Below are positions 45,655 to 54,899 of a DNA stretch of 64,000 nt, in pieces. The translations under genes and the position numbers were made by a program. The DNA comes from Algoriphagus ratkowskyi (GTDB lineage: Bacteria > Bacteroidota > Bacteroidia > Cytophagales > Cyclobacteriaceae), in NCBI RefSeq assembly GCF_002150505.1, contig NZ_MSSV01000024.1, forward strand, positions 1 to 64,000, given 5' to 3'. Each line of letters opens with the position of its first letter. Position 1 is the first letter of the stretch. The notes under the pieces were generated by a model. That model searched no databases. It saw only the letters and a program-made list of their open reading frames with translations, and was not told the DNA's origin.

Positions 45655-45701
45655 TGACGGTTGGAATCAGTGTTTTTTCCTTAAGCTGACTGCTCTGATC
45701 A
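45655..45701 (-). promoter_or_regulatory. tandem TGAC-N7-ATCA dyads, possible enhancer sites
   Basis: Two dyads, TGACGGTTGGAATCA at 45655-45669 and TGACTGCTCTGATCA at 45687-45701, start 32 bp apart, i.e. about three helical turns. They lie about 140 and 170 bp upstream of the predicted start site, the usual distance for NtrC-type enhancers. Binding is inferred. Confidence 0.4.
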
Positions 45702-46212
45702 GACTTAATAATTGGCAAAAATTAAAGATCTCCACTAAGCGATTTGAGGTTTAAAAAGAGTCACGCATGACATCTGCTCGACTTTCCACTTGCAAGTAGC
45801 TCGACTACTTACATAATTTCCAGGTATACAATGAAGCTGTTCACTCCATTTTCCCGAGACTTAAAGGGTTAGAATTAGAGTCTTTTTTAATCCTAGGGTA
45901 GAGGTATACGAAATTGGTTTTTCTGTGCTTGAGTTTCCTGCTTGTAGATTCAAAATAGTGTTGATTGAAGTCTCAAACTATAGATCTCAGTGTAATCACG
46001 ATAGGTGAAATCTGCTTTTTAATAGTTTTTTTGATTTGAATCAAATGAATTCTAGCGTGGCATAACTTCAATTTGGTTTTTATAAAATTTATAATTGAGA
46101 TAAAATATCTGCTATCTCTTCTATTTAAACGATTTGAAAGTTTAGAATCCAATGACAAAATTTTAATTCAAGAGAACGAACTTTTTTAAAGAAAAACTCT
46201 TTTAAAAACTAG
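45702..46212. other. gene-free spacer upstream of purF
   Basis: About 510 bp of AT-rich DNA between the sigma-54 regulator's control region and the purF promoter. Short inverted repeats (for example AGTAG-CTCGA-CTACT near 45796) are present. A 61-codon minus-strand frame at 45973-46158 has no recognisable features and is not accepted as a gene. Confidence 0.5.
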
Positions 46213-46220
46213 TAACTTTG
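46213..46220 (+). promoter_or_regulatory. -7 promoter element for purF
   Basis: TAACTTTG matches TAnnTTTG and lies 30 bp before the ATG at 46250. No clear -33 TTTG is seen in the preceding AT-rich stretch. Confidence 0.5.
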
Positions 46221-46249
46221 AATCTTCAAAATAACATTTGCCAGACTCT

Positions 46250-48133
46250 ATGAGTGACGCTATCAAACACGAGTGCGGAATAGCAATGATTAGATTGCGA
46301 AAACCTGCCCAGTATTATATTGACAAATACGGGACAGCAGCTTTTGCTTCTAACAGGCTTTACGTCCTGATGCAAAAACAAATCAATAGAGGACAAGATG
46401 GCGCGGGTGTCGCCAATGTCAAAATTGACACGAAACCAGGCACACGATATATCAGCAGATATAGATCCGTGGAACCATCAGCTGTCAATTTCATCTTTGA
46501 CAAAATCAACCGGAAATATAAAAAAGCGAAAAAAATCGGAGGGCATGATGCACTTACTGATGGAGCTTGGTTGAAAGAGAATATTGCTTTTACAGGAGAA
46601 GTTTGGCTTGGGCACCTTAGATATGGTACTCATGGCGAAAACTCTATAGAGACTTGCCATCCATTTTTGAAGCAAAATAACTGGAGAAGTCGTAACCTAG
46701 TTATGGCCGGCAACTTCAACATGACCAATGTAGAGGAGCTATTCAGTAAGCTTGTAGAAATCGGTCAGCACCCAAAGGAAAAAACCGATACTGTCACCGT
46801 GATGGAAAAAATCGGTCACTTCCTTGATGAAGAAAATCAACGCATTTTTGACAAATACAAGCACCAATTTTCCAATGAGCAGATCACTCAGTTGATTGAA
46901 GAGGAATTGGATTTGACTAGAATCCTTAGAAGATCTTGTAGAGATTTTGATGGGGGATATGCTATGGCGGGGATTGTCGGAAACGGCTCTGCCTTCGTGG
47001 TGAGAGATCCAACTGGTATTCGTCCTGCATTTTATTATGCGGATGATGAGGTGATCGTAGTGGCATCTGAGAAGCCAGCTATTAAATCGGCATTCAACAT
47101 TGATTTCAATTTGATCAAAGAAATCCAGCCTGGACATGCCTTGGTAATCAACAAAGATGGTTCTTATGCTGAACCTGAAATCATGCCTGCAAGAGAAAAG
47201 AAATCGTGCTCATTCGAGCGTATTTATTTCTCTAGAGGAACTGATCCAAATATCTATCAAGAGCGAAAGAACCTAGGTAGAGCGTTGATCCCTCAGATTT
47301 TGAAGGCGATTGATTTTGACCTGAAGAATACTGTATTCTCTTATATTCCAAACACTGCCGAAACAGCCTTTTTGGGCATGATTGAAGGTTTGGAAGACTA
47401 TTTGGCGGCAAAACGAAGAGAAGTATTTGTAGATGGAAAGCCTTTTATGGGTGATCTGGATGAGCTCTTAAGTTTTCGTCCTCGAGTTGAAAAGCTCGTG
47501 AGTAAGGATGTTAAGCTAAGAACTTTTATTACCAGTGATGATACTAGGGATTCCATGGTAGCCAATGTGTATGACACTACTTTCGAAGTAATCAAGTCAG
47601 GGATAGATACCATTGTAGTGATCGACGATAGTATCGTCAGAGGGACTACCCTTGAGAAAAGCATCCTTACTACCCTAGATAAGTTGAATCCAAAGCGAAT
47701 CATTATTGTGTCGTCTGCGCCGCAGATTCGATATCCTGATTGCTATGGAATTGATATGTCCAAGATGAAGGATTTCATTGCCTTCAGAGCGGCGTTGGCA
47801 TTATTGAAGGAACGAAAACTTTCAAATACTTTAGATGAAGTATATGAAGCATGTTTAGCACTTCCCTATTCCACTGAGAATTTCGTTAAGGGAGTTTATA
47901 GTGCTTTCACGGATGAGGAAATTTCTAATAAAATATCGGAGATTGTCACCAATGAAGATATAAAAGCTGAAGTACAAATAATCTATCAGACGGTGGAGAA
48001 TCTACATAAGTGCTGTCCTGAGCATCTGGGTGATTGGTATTTCACTGGGGATTATCCTACTATAGGTGGGATGAGAGTAGTAAATAAATCTTTCGCTAAT
48101 TTCATGGAAGGTAAAACCGTTAGAGCATACTAA
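46250..48133 (+). CDS. purF: amidophosphoribosyltransferase, long PurF variant
   Basis: 627-aa class II glutamine amidotransferase fused to a phosphoribosyltransferase domain; catalyses the first step of purine synthesis if active. Catalytic Cys9 follows MSDAIKHE, so removal of a short propeptide would be needed. Other glutaminase motifs are NRGQDGAGVA and RYGTHGENS, but the usual HNGN is replaced by AGNF. The PRPP loop is TIVVIDDSIVRGTT. It is about 120 residues longer than classical PurF. ATG 46250 was chosen over TTG 46238. A terminator follows. Confidence 0.85.
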   Translation: MSDAIKHECGIAMIRLRKPAQYYIDKYGTAAFASNRLYVLMQKQINRGQDGAGVANVKIDTKPGTRYISRYRSVEPSAVNFIFDKINRKYKKAKKIGGHDALTDGAWLKENIAFTGEVWLGHLRYGTHGENSIETCHPFLKQNNWRSRNLVMAGNFNMTNVEELFSKLVEIGQHPKEKTDTVTVMEKIGHFLDEENQRIFDKYKHQFSNEQITQLIEEELDLTRILRRSCRDFDGGYAMAGIVGNGSAFVVRDPTGIRPAFYYADDEVIVVASEKPAIKSAFNIDFNLIKEIQPGHALVINKDGSYAEPEIMPAREKKSCSFERIYFSRGTDPNIYQERKNLGRALIPQILKAIDFDLKNTVFSYIPNTAETAFLGMIEGLEDYLAAKRREVFVDGKPFMGDLDELLSFRPRVEKLVSKDVKLRTFITSDDTRDSMVANVYDTTFEVIKSGIDTIVVIDDSIVRGTTLEKSILTTLDKLNPKRIIIVSSAPQIRYPDCYGIDMSKMKDFIAFRAALALLKERKLSNTLDEVYEACLALPYSTENFVKGVYSAFTDEEISNKISEIVTNEDIKAEVQIIYQTVENLHKCCPEHLGDWYFTGDYPTIGGMRVVNKSFANFMEGKTVRAY

Positions 48134-48156
48134 TAATATTTTAAGTCATTAATTAA

Positions 48157-48188
48157 GGCACAGAGAATTTATTCTTTGTGCCTTTTTT
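48157..48188 (+). terminator. rho-independent terminator of purF
   Basis: Stem GGCACAGAGAA / TTCTTTGTGCC (one G-U) at 48157-48182 followed by T6. It lies 24 bp after the purF stop. Confidence 0.9.
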
Positions 48189-48242
48189 CTTTCAAACAAG
48201 TTCAAATTCTTAATTTCACTTAATAAGAAAAACATATTAAAA

Positions 48243-49295
48243 ATGGACATAAACGTAGCTCTCTTAAAAGAAATCTGTGAAATAGCCGGAGCTCCAGGTT
48301 TTGAGAAAAGAGTAAGAGATTTAGTAATCAAGTTAGTAACTCCACTTGTGGATGAAGTCAAAGTAGATAACATCGGTAATGTAATTGCAATCAAGAAAGG
48401 GAAGAGAAATCCAGATAGCAAGCGGGTGATGATTGCGGCGCACATGGATGAAATTGGTTTTATAATCACCCATATTGATGAGAATGGTTTTCTGAGATTT
48501 CATACACTAGGTGGCTTCGATCCGAAGACACTTACTGCGCAGCGCGTCATAGTTCACGGAAAAAAAGATTTCGTGGGGGTAATGGGTAGCAAACCTATCC
48601 ATGTGATGTCAGCTGAGGAGCGAACGAAGCTTCCTAAAACAACAGACTTTTTCATAGATCTAGGCATGTCCAAAGAGGAAGTGGACAAATACATCACCGT
48701 AGGAGATCCAGTGACCAGAGACAGGGAGTTAATTGAAATGGGTGATTGCGTGAATTGTAAGTCTATCGATAATAGAGTGGCTGTTTTCATTCTCATTGAA
48801 ACACTCAAGCAATTAGATAATCCCGCTTACGACACTTATGCTACGTTTACTGTGCAGGAAGAAGTAGGATTGCGAGGTGCAAATGTAGCTGCCCACGGAA
48901 TCAATCCTGATTTCGGCATTGCACTGGACACTACGATTGCATTTGACGTTCCAGGAGCACAAGCACATGAGAAAGTGACAGAACTGGGCAAAGGAACGGC
49001 AATCAAGATCATGGATGCCATGACGATCTGTGATTATAGAATGGTGGAGTTTATGAAACAAACTGCAGATAAAGCTAAGATTTCTTGGCAGCCGGAAATA
49101 CTCGTAGCTGGAGGTACTGATACCGCTGGAGTACAGCGTATGGGGAAGCAAGGGGCAATAGCAGGAGCTATATCTATTCCTACCAGACATTTACATCAAG
49201 TAATCGAAATGGCGCATAAGCAAGATATAGCAGATTCGATTGCTTTGCTGAAAGCTTGTCTGGAACAAATCGATGGATATGACTGGAAACATTAA
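48243..49295 (+). CDS. M42 family metallopeptidase
   Basis: 350-aa cytosolic aminopeptidase of the M42/FrvX type, degrading peptides or deacylating N-termini. Metal and catalytic motifs seen: AAHMDEIGF, SIDNRVAV, VQEEVGLRGA, ALDTTIAFD and the C-terminal TRHLHQVIE. Length is typical. It sits between purF and the App1-like gene as an apparently separate unit. Confidence 0.93.
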   Translation: MDINVALLKEICEIAGAPGFEKRVRDLVIKLVTPLVDEVKVDNIGNVIAIKKGKRNPDSKRVMIAAHMDEIGFIITHIDENGFLRFHTLGGFDPKTLTAQRVIVHGKKDFVGVMGSKPIHVMSAEERTKLPKTTDFFIDLGMSKEEVDKYITVGDPVTRDRELIEMGDCVNCKSIDNRVAVFILIETLKQLDNPAYDTYATFTVQEEVGLRGANVAAHGINPDFGIALDTTIAFDVPGAQAHEKVTELGKGTAIKIMDAMTICDYRMVEFMKQTADKAKISWQPEILVAGGTDTAGVQRMGKQGAIAGAISIPTRHLHQVIEMAHKQDIADSIALLKACLEQIDGYDWKH

Positions 49296-49328
49296 TTCGG
49301 TTATTTAAACAAGCTATACTGTATTTAT

Positions 49329-50357
49329 ATGAAAAAGCTTCTCATAATAAGCTGCGCAATTATTGCCATTGTGGTGGTGTATCAGCTTGTAGTTTACTTA
49401 ATGAGTAGTATTAAACAGGATAAAATAAAAGTTGAGCCATTTTTAGCCTTTGGAAATAACACAGAAGTTTTCTTCAAAGGAAGAGTAATTAAGGCTTATA
49501 CCCAGCAAAGACCTTCTTCAAGAAAAAATTGGTTGTCTAATATTATTTCGGCAATCAAGAGGTATGCAGGATCCTCTGTCCCTCTGGCCAAAGTAGAAAT
49601 CATTTTTCAGAATAAAAGCTATGTCGTTTCCACTGATGAAGATGGGGTCTTTGAGTTACATATCGTGGATTCCAAGCCCATTTTAAATGAGAAAGAACAA
49701 GTCCTTTTTCAAGTTTTGGAACCACTAAGCAAAGAAACTAGTATTGCCCACATGGACGTGACGAGGTATTCGGGGCAAACTGGAGTTATTTCTGATATTG
49801 ATGATACGATTATCATATCTCACTCTACAGACATAGGGAAAAAGTTCTGGCTATCTATCTCAAAAAATGCCTTTTCAAGAAGGCCTTTGCCCGGCGTTTC
49901 TGAATTTTACAGAAAGATCACTCAAGATAAGAGGTTACCGATTTTCTATGTCTCAAGCAGTGATTGGTCACTTTATGACTTGATACAGGACTTTTTGAGA
50001 TTTAGACTTATACCAGAAGGACCAATTCTACTGAAAGACAAGCATATCAATCTAAGAAATATATGGAAATCTGGCGGAGGCGATCACTCGCATAAGGCGA
50101 ATAAGATTGAGTTAATTATGAATATGTTTCCACAGATGCAGTTTTATTTAATTGGCGACAGTGGTCAGCACGATCCAGAGATTTATGCCCAAGTGATAAA
50201 GGATTATCCGGGACGAGTGAAGGATGTTTTTATTAGAATTGTTGGTACACTTGATGCTGATAGAGAAAGTGAATTGAAAAAGCTTCACGGATTTGAGCAT
50301 TTTCATTTTATAAAAACTTCAACTGAAGCAATAGAAATTCTTGAAAAAAAACCATAA
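49329..50357 (+). CDS. App1-like phosphatidate phosphatase (DUF2183)
   Basis: 342-aa protein with an N-terminal membrane helix (about 3-25). The C-terminal App1 catalytic domain is of the HAD fold: SDIDDTI near residue 157, VSSSDWSLYDL, and GDSGQHDPE. Yeast App1 removes phosphate from phosphatidic acid to give diacylglycerol. It is followed after 34 bp by a lipid kinase gene that would catalyse the opposite reaction. Confidence 0.88.
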   Translation: MKKLLIISCAIIAIVVVYQLVVYLMSSIKQDKIKVEPFLAFGNNTEVFFKGRVIKAYTQQRPSSRKNWLSNIISAIKRYAGSSVPLAKVEIIFQNKSYVVSTDEDGVFELHIVDSKPILNEKEQVLFQVLEPLSKETSIAHMDVTRYSGQTGVISDIDDTIIISHSTDIGKKFWLSISKNAFSRRPLPGVSEFYRKITQDKRLPIFYVSSSDWSLYDLIQDFLRFRLIPEGPILLKDKHINLRNIWKSGGGDHSHKANKIELIMNMFPQMQFYLIGDSGQHDPEIYAQVIKDYPGRVKDVFIRIVGTLDADRESELKKLHGFEHFHFIKTSTEAIEILEKKP

Positions 50358-50391
50358 TTAATTAATTCAACCTTCTTAATCAACCTTATAT

Positions 50392-51273
50392 ATGGCTAGA
50401 AAATGCCTCTTGATTTTTAATCCTTTTTCAGGGAATAATTCTATTACTGAAGCCGAACTTCTCGAAATGACAGAGGTAAGAATGCCTGAATACGCTGTAG
50501 AACTGTGGGAGACTACAGGCGAAAATGACGAGGATAAAATCGCAAAAAAATACGAAGAGTGCAATCCTGAATTAGTGCTGATAGGTGGAGGTGATGGAAC
50601 AGTGAAGCAGGTAGCCAAAAGCCTAAATGATAAAAATGTACCCTTGTGTATTTTGCCTTTAGGTTCTGCAAATGGACTGGCAAAATGTATGGGAATTAAT
50701 GACTTAGTGGATTCATGGGAGGCTATTCGTGAATTCAAACCACAAAACATCGATGCAATTGTTATAAACGGAGAGTTGTGTTTGCATCTTGCGGACTTTG
50801 GGATAAATGCTAACCTCATTCAGAAGTTTGAGCAGGAAGAATCACGCGGGATGCTCGGGTACGTTAAGAATTCTATTTCTGAGATCTTCGGTACTGAAGC
50901 AATGAGATTTAACCTGAAAATAGGAGAAGAATCCTTCGATCTTACCTCCAAAATGATTGTGCTAGCCAATGGTGATCGATATGGTACGGGGGCACTTGTA
51001 AATCCACAGGGGATTATGGATGATGGAAAGTTTGAAATCATCGCTTTCAACCCAGACACAGCTGAAGATTACGTGCGGATGACGATGGCTTTTATTAAAG
51101 GCGATTTGGATCAGATAGAAGGTGTGCAAAGTTGGTCCGTAGAAGAGTGTGAGCTTTCAAATCTCGAAGGTGCCGAATTTCAAATTGACGGTGAATTAAT
51201 GGGTTCTCCTGAAGCAATTTCTGCCAAAATTCATAAACATGCCTTCCAGTTTCTTGCAGGGAAATCCTTTTAA
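50392..51273 (+). CDS. diacylglycerol/lipid kinase family protein
   Basis: 293-aa enzyme of the DagK/YegS/BmrU family that phosphorylates diacylglycerol or related lipids. The N-terminus has LIFNPFSGNNS, the nucleotide loop IGGGDGTVKQV near residue 64, and LPLGSANGLAK. The C-terminal beta domain ends with FQIDGELMG. It is probably co-transcribed with the App1-like phosphatase gene just upstream. Confidence 0.9.
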   Translation: MARKCLLIFNPFSGNNSITEAELLEMTEVRMPEYAVELWETTGENDEDKIAKKYEECNPELVLIGGGDGTVKQVAKSLNDKNVPLCILPLGSANGLAKCMGINDLVDSWEAIREFKPQNIDAIVINGELCLHLADFGINANLIQKFEQEESRGMLGYVKNSISEIFGTEAMRFNLKIGEESFDLTSKMIVLANGDRYGTGALVNPQGIMDDGKFEIIAFNPDTAEDYVRMTMAFIKGDLDQIEGVQSWSVEECELSNLEGAEFQIDGELMGSPEAISAKIHKHAFQFLAGKSF

Positions 51274-51377
51274 GCTTGCCATACTTCCTCTAATTGAGTT
51301 CACTTATCCGAAAGTGCTATATAGAACCCCCGATTTCCTTAACTTACTTTTTATATTTTTACTTCAACTTTTATTAC

Positions 51378-52184
51378 ATGTTTAAAAAAACTCTACTGGC
51401 ATTCATAATTGGAAGCATTTTGATTTCCTGTGATTCAGAAAAGAAAGTAAGTCAATCCGCTGATTCCACCAATACTGAATGGATGGATATGTTCAACGGC
51501 AAAGATCTGGACAATTGGACTCCTAAGATCTTTCATCATGAATCTGGTGATAACTATGCCAACACATTCCGAGTGGTCGATGGTGCCATTGAAGTGAATT
51601 ACGATGATTATAATGAAGGTTTTAATGATCGTTATGGGCATTTGTTTTATAAGCAATCGTATTCTTCGTTTCACATGACTTGGGAATATAGATTTACTGA
51701 GCAATGGCTGAAAGATGCTGCTAGCTATACCTATAGAAATAGCGGAGTGATGTTTCACTCACAGGCTCCAGAGACAATTTTGAAAGAACAGGATTGGCCA
51801 GTTTCTGTAGAGTGGCAAATGCTGGCTGAGGAAAAAGAGGGTGTCGCGCGTCCAACTGGTAATATGTGCTCACCAGGCACAGATGTTTATTTTGAAGGGA
51901 AAAAGGATCCCAGGCATTGCATCAATTCCACTTCACCGACCTTCAAGTGGGATCAATGGGTAAAGGCTGATTTGATAGTTTACGGTGATTCTTTGGTAAT
52001 TCACATGGTTAATGATGTAGAAGTTTTAAGATATTCCTTACCTCAGGTTGGTGGAGGAGTAGCAAAAGGCTTTGATCCGATATATAAAGTTGATGGCACC
52101 CCGCTAACCCAGGGATATATTGGTTTGCAAAGTGAGGGGCAAGGAGTGATTTTTAAGAATTTGAAGATTAAAGAGCTTTTATAA
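51378..52184 (+). CDS. DUF1080 (3-keto-disaccharide hydrolase-like) lipoprotein
   Basis: 268-aa predicted lipoprotein. The leader ends in ILISC (Cys17) and the mature part is a single DUF1080 concanavalin-like domain with MFNGKDLDNWTP, NSGVMFHSQ, VEWQMLAEE and GYIGLQSEGQGV. Some family members hydrolyse 3-keto-glycosides. ATG 51378 was chosen because the signal peptide begins there. The convergent neighbour is a Gfo/Idh oxidoreductase, which fits 3-keto sugar chemistry. Confidence 0.88.
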   Translation: MFKKTLLAFIIGSILISCDSEKKVSQSADSTNTEWMDMFNGKDLDNWTPKIFHHESGDNYANTFRVVDGAIEVNYDDYNEGFNDRYGHLFYKQSYSSFHMTWEYRFTEQWLKDAASYTYRNSGVMFHSQAPETILKEQDWPVSVEWQMLAEEKEGVARPTGNMCSPGTDVYFEGKKDPRHCINSTSPTFKWDQWVKADLIVYGDSLVIHMVNDVEVLRYSLPQVGGGVAKGFDPIYKVDGTPLTQGYIGLQSEGQGVIFKNLKIKELL

Positions 52185-52274
52185 GTAGCCAGTATTAAGA
52201 CATAAGTATCAAGATTTCAGATACGAGTGCCAAGATTCTAGAATCAAGAAAAAATAATTTGCTAAATATTTGTT

Positions 52275-52304
52275 GCCGTTCGTGTAGACACGAACGGCTT
52301 TTTT
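52275..52304 (+). terminator. terminator downstream of the DUF1080 gene
   Basis: GCCGTTCGTG / CACGAACGGC stem with loop TAGA at 52275-52298, followed by T6. It lies 90 bp after the stop at 52184. The spacer before it contains recurring AAG(A)TATCAAGATT-like words. Confidence 0.88.
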
Positions 52305-52407
52305 ATTTACGAAAATCTGTTTTTAACCTACTAATAAAATCTTCTTCTGATTTGTAAGGATGCTTTATATAAGGCCACTTCCGTCTCCGGTCTACCGTCT
52401 TCCTTTT

Positions 52408-53517
52408 TCACCTATCCTTCAAATAAACTGTCTTTCCGGTCTTCGCACTTTCTACCGCTGCGGATAATATTTCCACTACAATCATATTATTCTCTAATGA
52501 TGGAAGAGCAAATTTATCGAGTACAAGGTCACCGTTGATTACCGCAAGGAAGAGCGTAAATGGATCTTCGAATGGAGTATTTTGCTTTTCTAGCTTAAGT
52601 GTCTCTTCATCATAACCGCTATATCCCTCACCATTTTTAACTCGAACTGTAGATGGATTGTCTGCATGTATTGAGCCTGTTCTTCCGAAAATCTCCATAT
52701 CTTTTCTGCCAATCGGCCAATTCCATGAAGCCTGAATAATCCCCTGAGAATCATCATAAGCAAGGATAATTGTTGCTTCATCATCAACTTTAGGATTGTT
52801 TTCAGGCTGAAGCTGTTGGGTGACAGCGGTGACTGAAATAGGTTTTTTACCATCTTGCAACCAAGTAATCAGATTCGCACCGTAGCATCCAAAATCTATA
52901 ATTGCACCGCCGCCATTGAGCACCGGATCAGTCAGCCAATCTAGAAACTCCTTGCTAACTCCTATGTTTTTCGGCCCTTTGTGCCCATCATTAACGATCA
53001 CTTTTCTAATAGCTCCGACTTCGCCGCTTTGAAGAATTTCTTGAGCTTTGAAAGTGCTAGGATACCAAGTTGTCTCGTAATTGGTGATGAGGTGAATGTT
53101 ATGTTTTTCTGCTAGCTTCTTCATTTTTTGAGCATGTTCTAAACTTACAGCTAGGGGTTTTTCTACCATCACATGTATTCCTCGTGGTGCGCAAGCTTTA
53201 ACTACCGCAAGATGATCGTAGATATTCCCAAAGGCTGTCAGCGCTTCAGGCTTAGTCTTTTCGAGCATTTCTTCCATGGTGTCAAACACCAAATCCATGG
53301 AGATACCATGCTGCTCGGTAAGGCGTTTTGCTAATTCTCTATTTGGTTCAGCAATGCCAACGATCTCTAAATCTGCACGATCCTTTGCTTTTAGAATCCA
53401 GCCTACATGGCCGTGGGTAAGTCCTGCGACTCCTATTTTTGTTCGTTTTTGCTGCGCAAAAGATTGAGTACTTAAAAAGACTAAAAGGAATAAACTGATA
53501 ATGAATCGGGTTTTCAT
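52408..53517 (-). CDS. exported Gfo/Idh/MocA family oxidoreductase
   Basis: 369-aa protein with a cleavable signal peptide (about 1-22, ending SFAQ). An NAD(P)-binding Rossmann domain follows (IGVAGLTHGHVGWIL), then EKPLAVSLEHA and a C-terminal substrate domain. Such exported oxidoreductases are common in Bacteroidota glycan metabolism; the substrate is unknown. The neighbouring DUF1080 protein is in the convergent orientation. Confidence 0.88.
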   Translation of the reverse strand: MKTRFIISLFLLVFLSTQSFAQQKRTKIGVAGLTHGHVGWILKAKDRADLEIVGIAEPNRELAKRLTEQHGISMDLVFDTMEEMLEKTKPEALTAFGNIYDHLAVVKACAPRGIHVMVEKPLAVSLEHAQKMKKLAEKHNIHLITNYETTWYPSTFKAQEILQSGEVGAIRKVIVNDGHKGPKNIGVSKEFLDWLTDPVLNGGGAIIDFGCYGANLITWLQDGKKPISVTAVTQQLQPENNPKVDDEATIILAYDDSQGIIQASWNWPIGRKDMEIFGRTGSIHADNPSTVRVKNGEGYSGYDEETLKLEKQNTPFEDPFTLFLAVINGDLVLDKFALPSLENNMIVVEILSAAVESAKTGKTVYLKDR

Positions 53518-53692
53518 GGGTTTGTTAGGTTAGAGAACTAAAAAGTCGAGAAATTGGATTGACTTTACAAGTAAGTATGGGGTTTTACTTTTTATTCTCT
53601 AAAACTAACCTGCTATTTTTATTCTGTCATTACCTTAACTCAAACTTTTTATGAATGATTAATCAAGATAGGATAATGATGTCTTTTTCAAT

Positions 53693-54037
53693 TTGATAGT
53701 GCCTTCAAGCTGTTTTTTTGAAAATTTCAAAACTGATAAGGTTTCTGCTCGGCTCATGAAACTGACGGCAGGATCAAAGATAAAAGAGCATCAGGATTAT
53801 GATTTGGATGAGGTAGAAGTTCGGATTCACTTACCCATTTTTACGAATGAAAAGGTTAGCTTTTTTGTGAATAATCTGAAGATGGAAATGAAGGAAGGGG
53901 AATGCTATTATCTTCGGCCTTCTGATCCGCATCGGGTTATAAATGAAGGCGAAACGGACAGAATTCACTTAGTGATGGACTTGAAAGTGAATGACTGGCT
54001 TCAGGAATTGCTCACTACAAATCATTTAGAAAAATGA
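53693..54037 (+). CDS. truncated aspartyl/asparaginyl beta-hydroxylase-like protein
   Basis: 114-aa frame corresponding to the C-terminal core of the Asp/Asn beta-hydroxylase family: KIKEHQDYDL and PSDPHRVINEG carry iron-ligand residues and RIHLVMDLKVNDWL ends the domain. Family members are usually about 190 aa or longer; the N-terminal part is missing, and only 175 bp separate the frame from the oxidoreductase start. The frame opens with TTG after an in-frame TAG at 53669. It may be a remnant or a minimal active core. Confidence 0.6.
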   Translation: MIVPSSCFFENFKTDKVSARLMKLTAGSKIKEHQDYDLDEVEVRIHLPIFTNEKVSFFVNNLKMEMKEGECYYLRPSDPHRVINEGETDRIHLVMDLKVNDWLQELLTTNHLEK

Positions 54038-54164
54038 ATAGGTAGATTTTCGTAGGTATATTTTCATTCATTAAGTAATTAATGAATTTCGGCTTTTGAA
54101 TCTCATAATTTTTCAAGTAGTCTTTATTCGTCCTAAGTTAACTTGATATTTGAATAGCCAGGAA

Positions 54165-54887
54165 TTAAAGGAATCTATAAAGCCACTTTCCAAGGTCATT
54201 CCAGAATATTGTGGTATATAAAAAATACTCTATCCAGTGCTCGATTATAATAGCTACACCAAGCCAATAGACTGGATGAATTTTCCCCAGTACTATTTTA
54301 TCTCTAAGAATAGCTAGTAGAATAAAACTGTCTGAGAGGACAATTGCAAACCAAATCTCCGGGAAACTGACTGATGGGAAATAGTGTCTGAATCTAAACC
54401 AAGCCGGCCAAATCAATACTAGTGTAGCAAGTAAAAGTAATCGCTTGTGTATCTCCGACTTACGTCGTAGTCTGATACCCGCTAAAACCAGACTCATGAA
54501 AATCAAAGTAGTTGTAAATGTTCCTGGGATATCGGAAAAAGCCAGGTCTCCAAGACCATTTTCTAATCCTTTGGTTACTTGATGAAGGATGGCAGGCGCC
54601 ATGCTAAGTGATAGTAGAATAGCGAGTGCTATTCCTCCGAAACCAAGATTCTTATGAAGTTTAAGATTTCCCTTACGAATCAAAAAACTTTGCATTACAA
54701 AAAACAAAATCCATAGAAAAGCTAAACCTCCATGAAGATGTATTACAATCGGAGCTGAAAAGGTCCCTGCTAATAGTGGGTAAAAAAAAGTTTTGCCAAA
54801 TCCTATGATGCTTCCAATGAGCGCAATTAATGCCATCGAAAAGAAGAAGGTGTGTTTTTTTCTTATAAAATTGGCTTTGAGCAACAT
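54165..54887 (-). CDS. hypothetical polytopic membrane protein
   Basis: 240-aa integral membrane protein with about seven helices and several histidines in the second and last membrane segments (HLHGGLAFLW, IEHWIEYFLY). No family is recognised with confidence. It starts 12 bp after the SDR stop on the same strand and may be the last gene of the sugar operon. Confidence 0.65.
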   Translation of the reverse strand: MLLKANFIRKKHTFFFSMALIALIGSIIGFGKTFFYPLLAGTFSAPIVIHLHGGLAFLWILFFVMQSFLIRKGNLKLHKNLGFGGIALAILLSLSMAPAILHQVTKGLENGLGDLAFSDIPGTFTTTLIFMSLVLAGIRLRRKSEIHKRLLLLATLVLIWPAWFRFRHYFPSVSFPEIWFAIVLSDSFILLAILRDKIVLGKIHPVYWLGVAIIIEHWIEYFLYTTIFWNDLGKWLYRFL

Positions 54888-54899
54888 GGGCTTATAGTT

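Noticed and set aside
45973..46158. 61-codon minus-strand frame in the spacer before purF
   Set aside because: AT-rich, basic, no motif and no neighbouring signal; likely chance.
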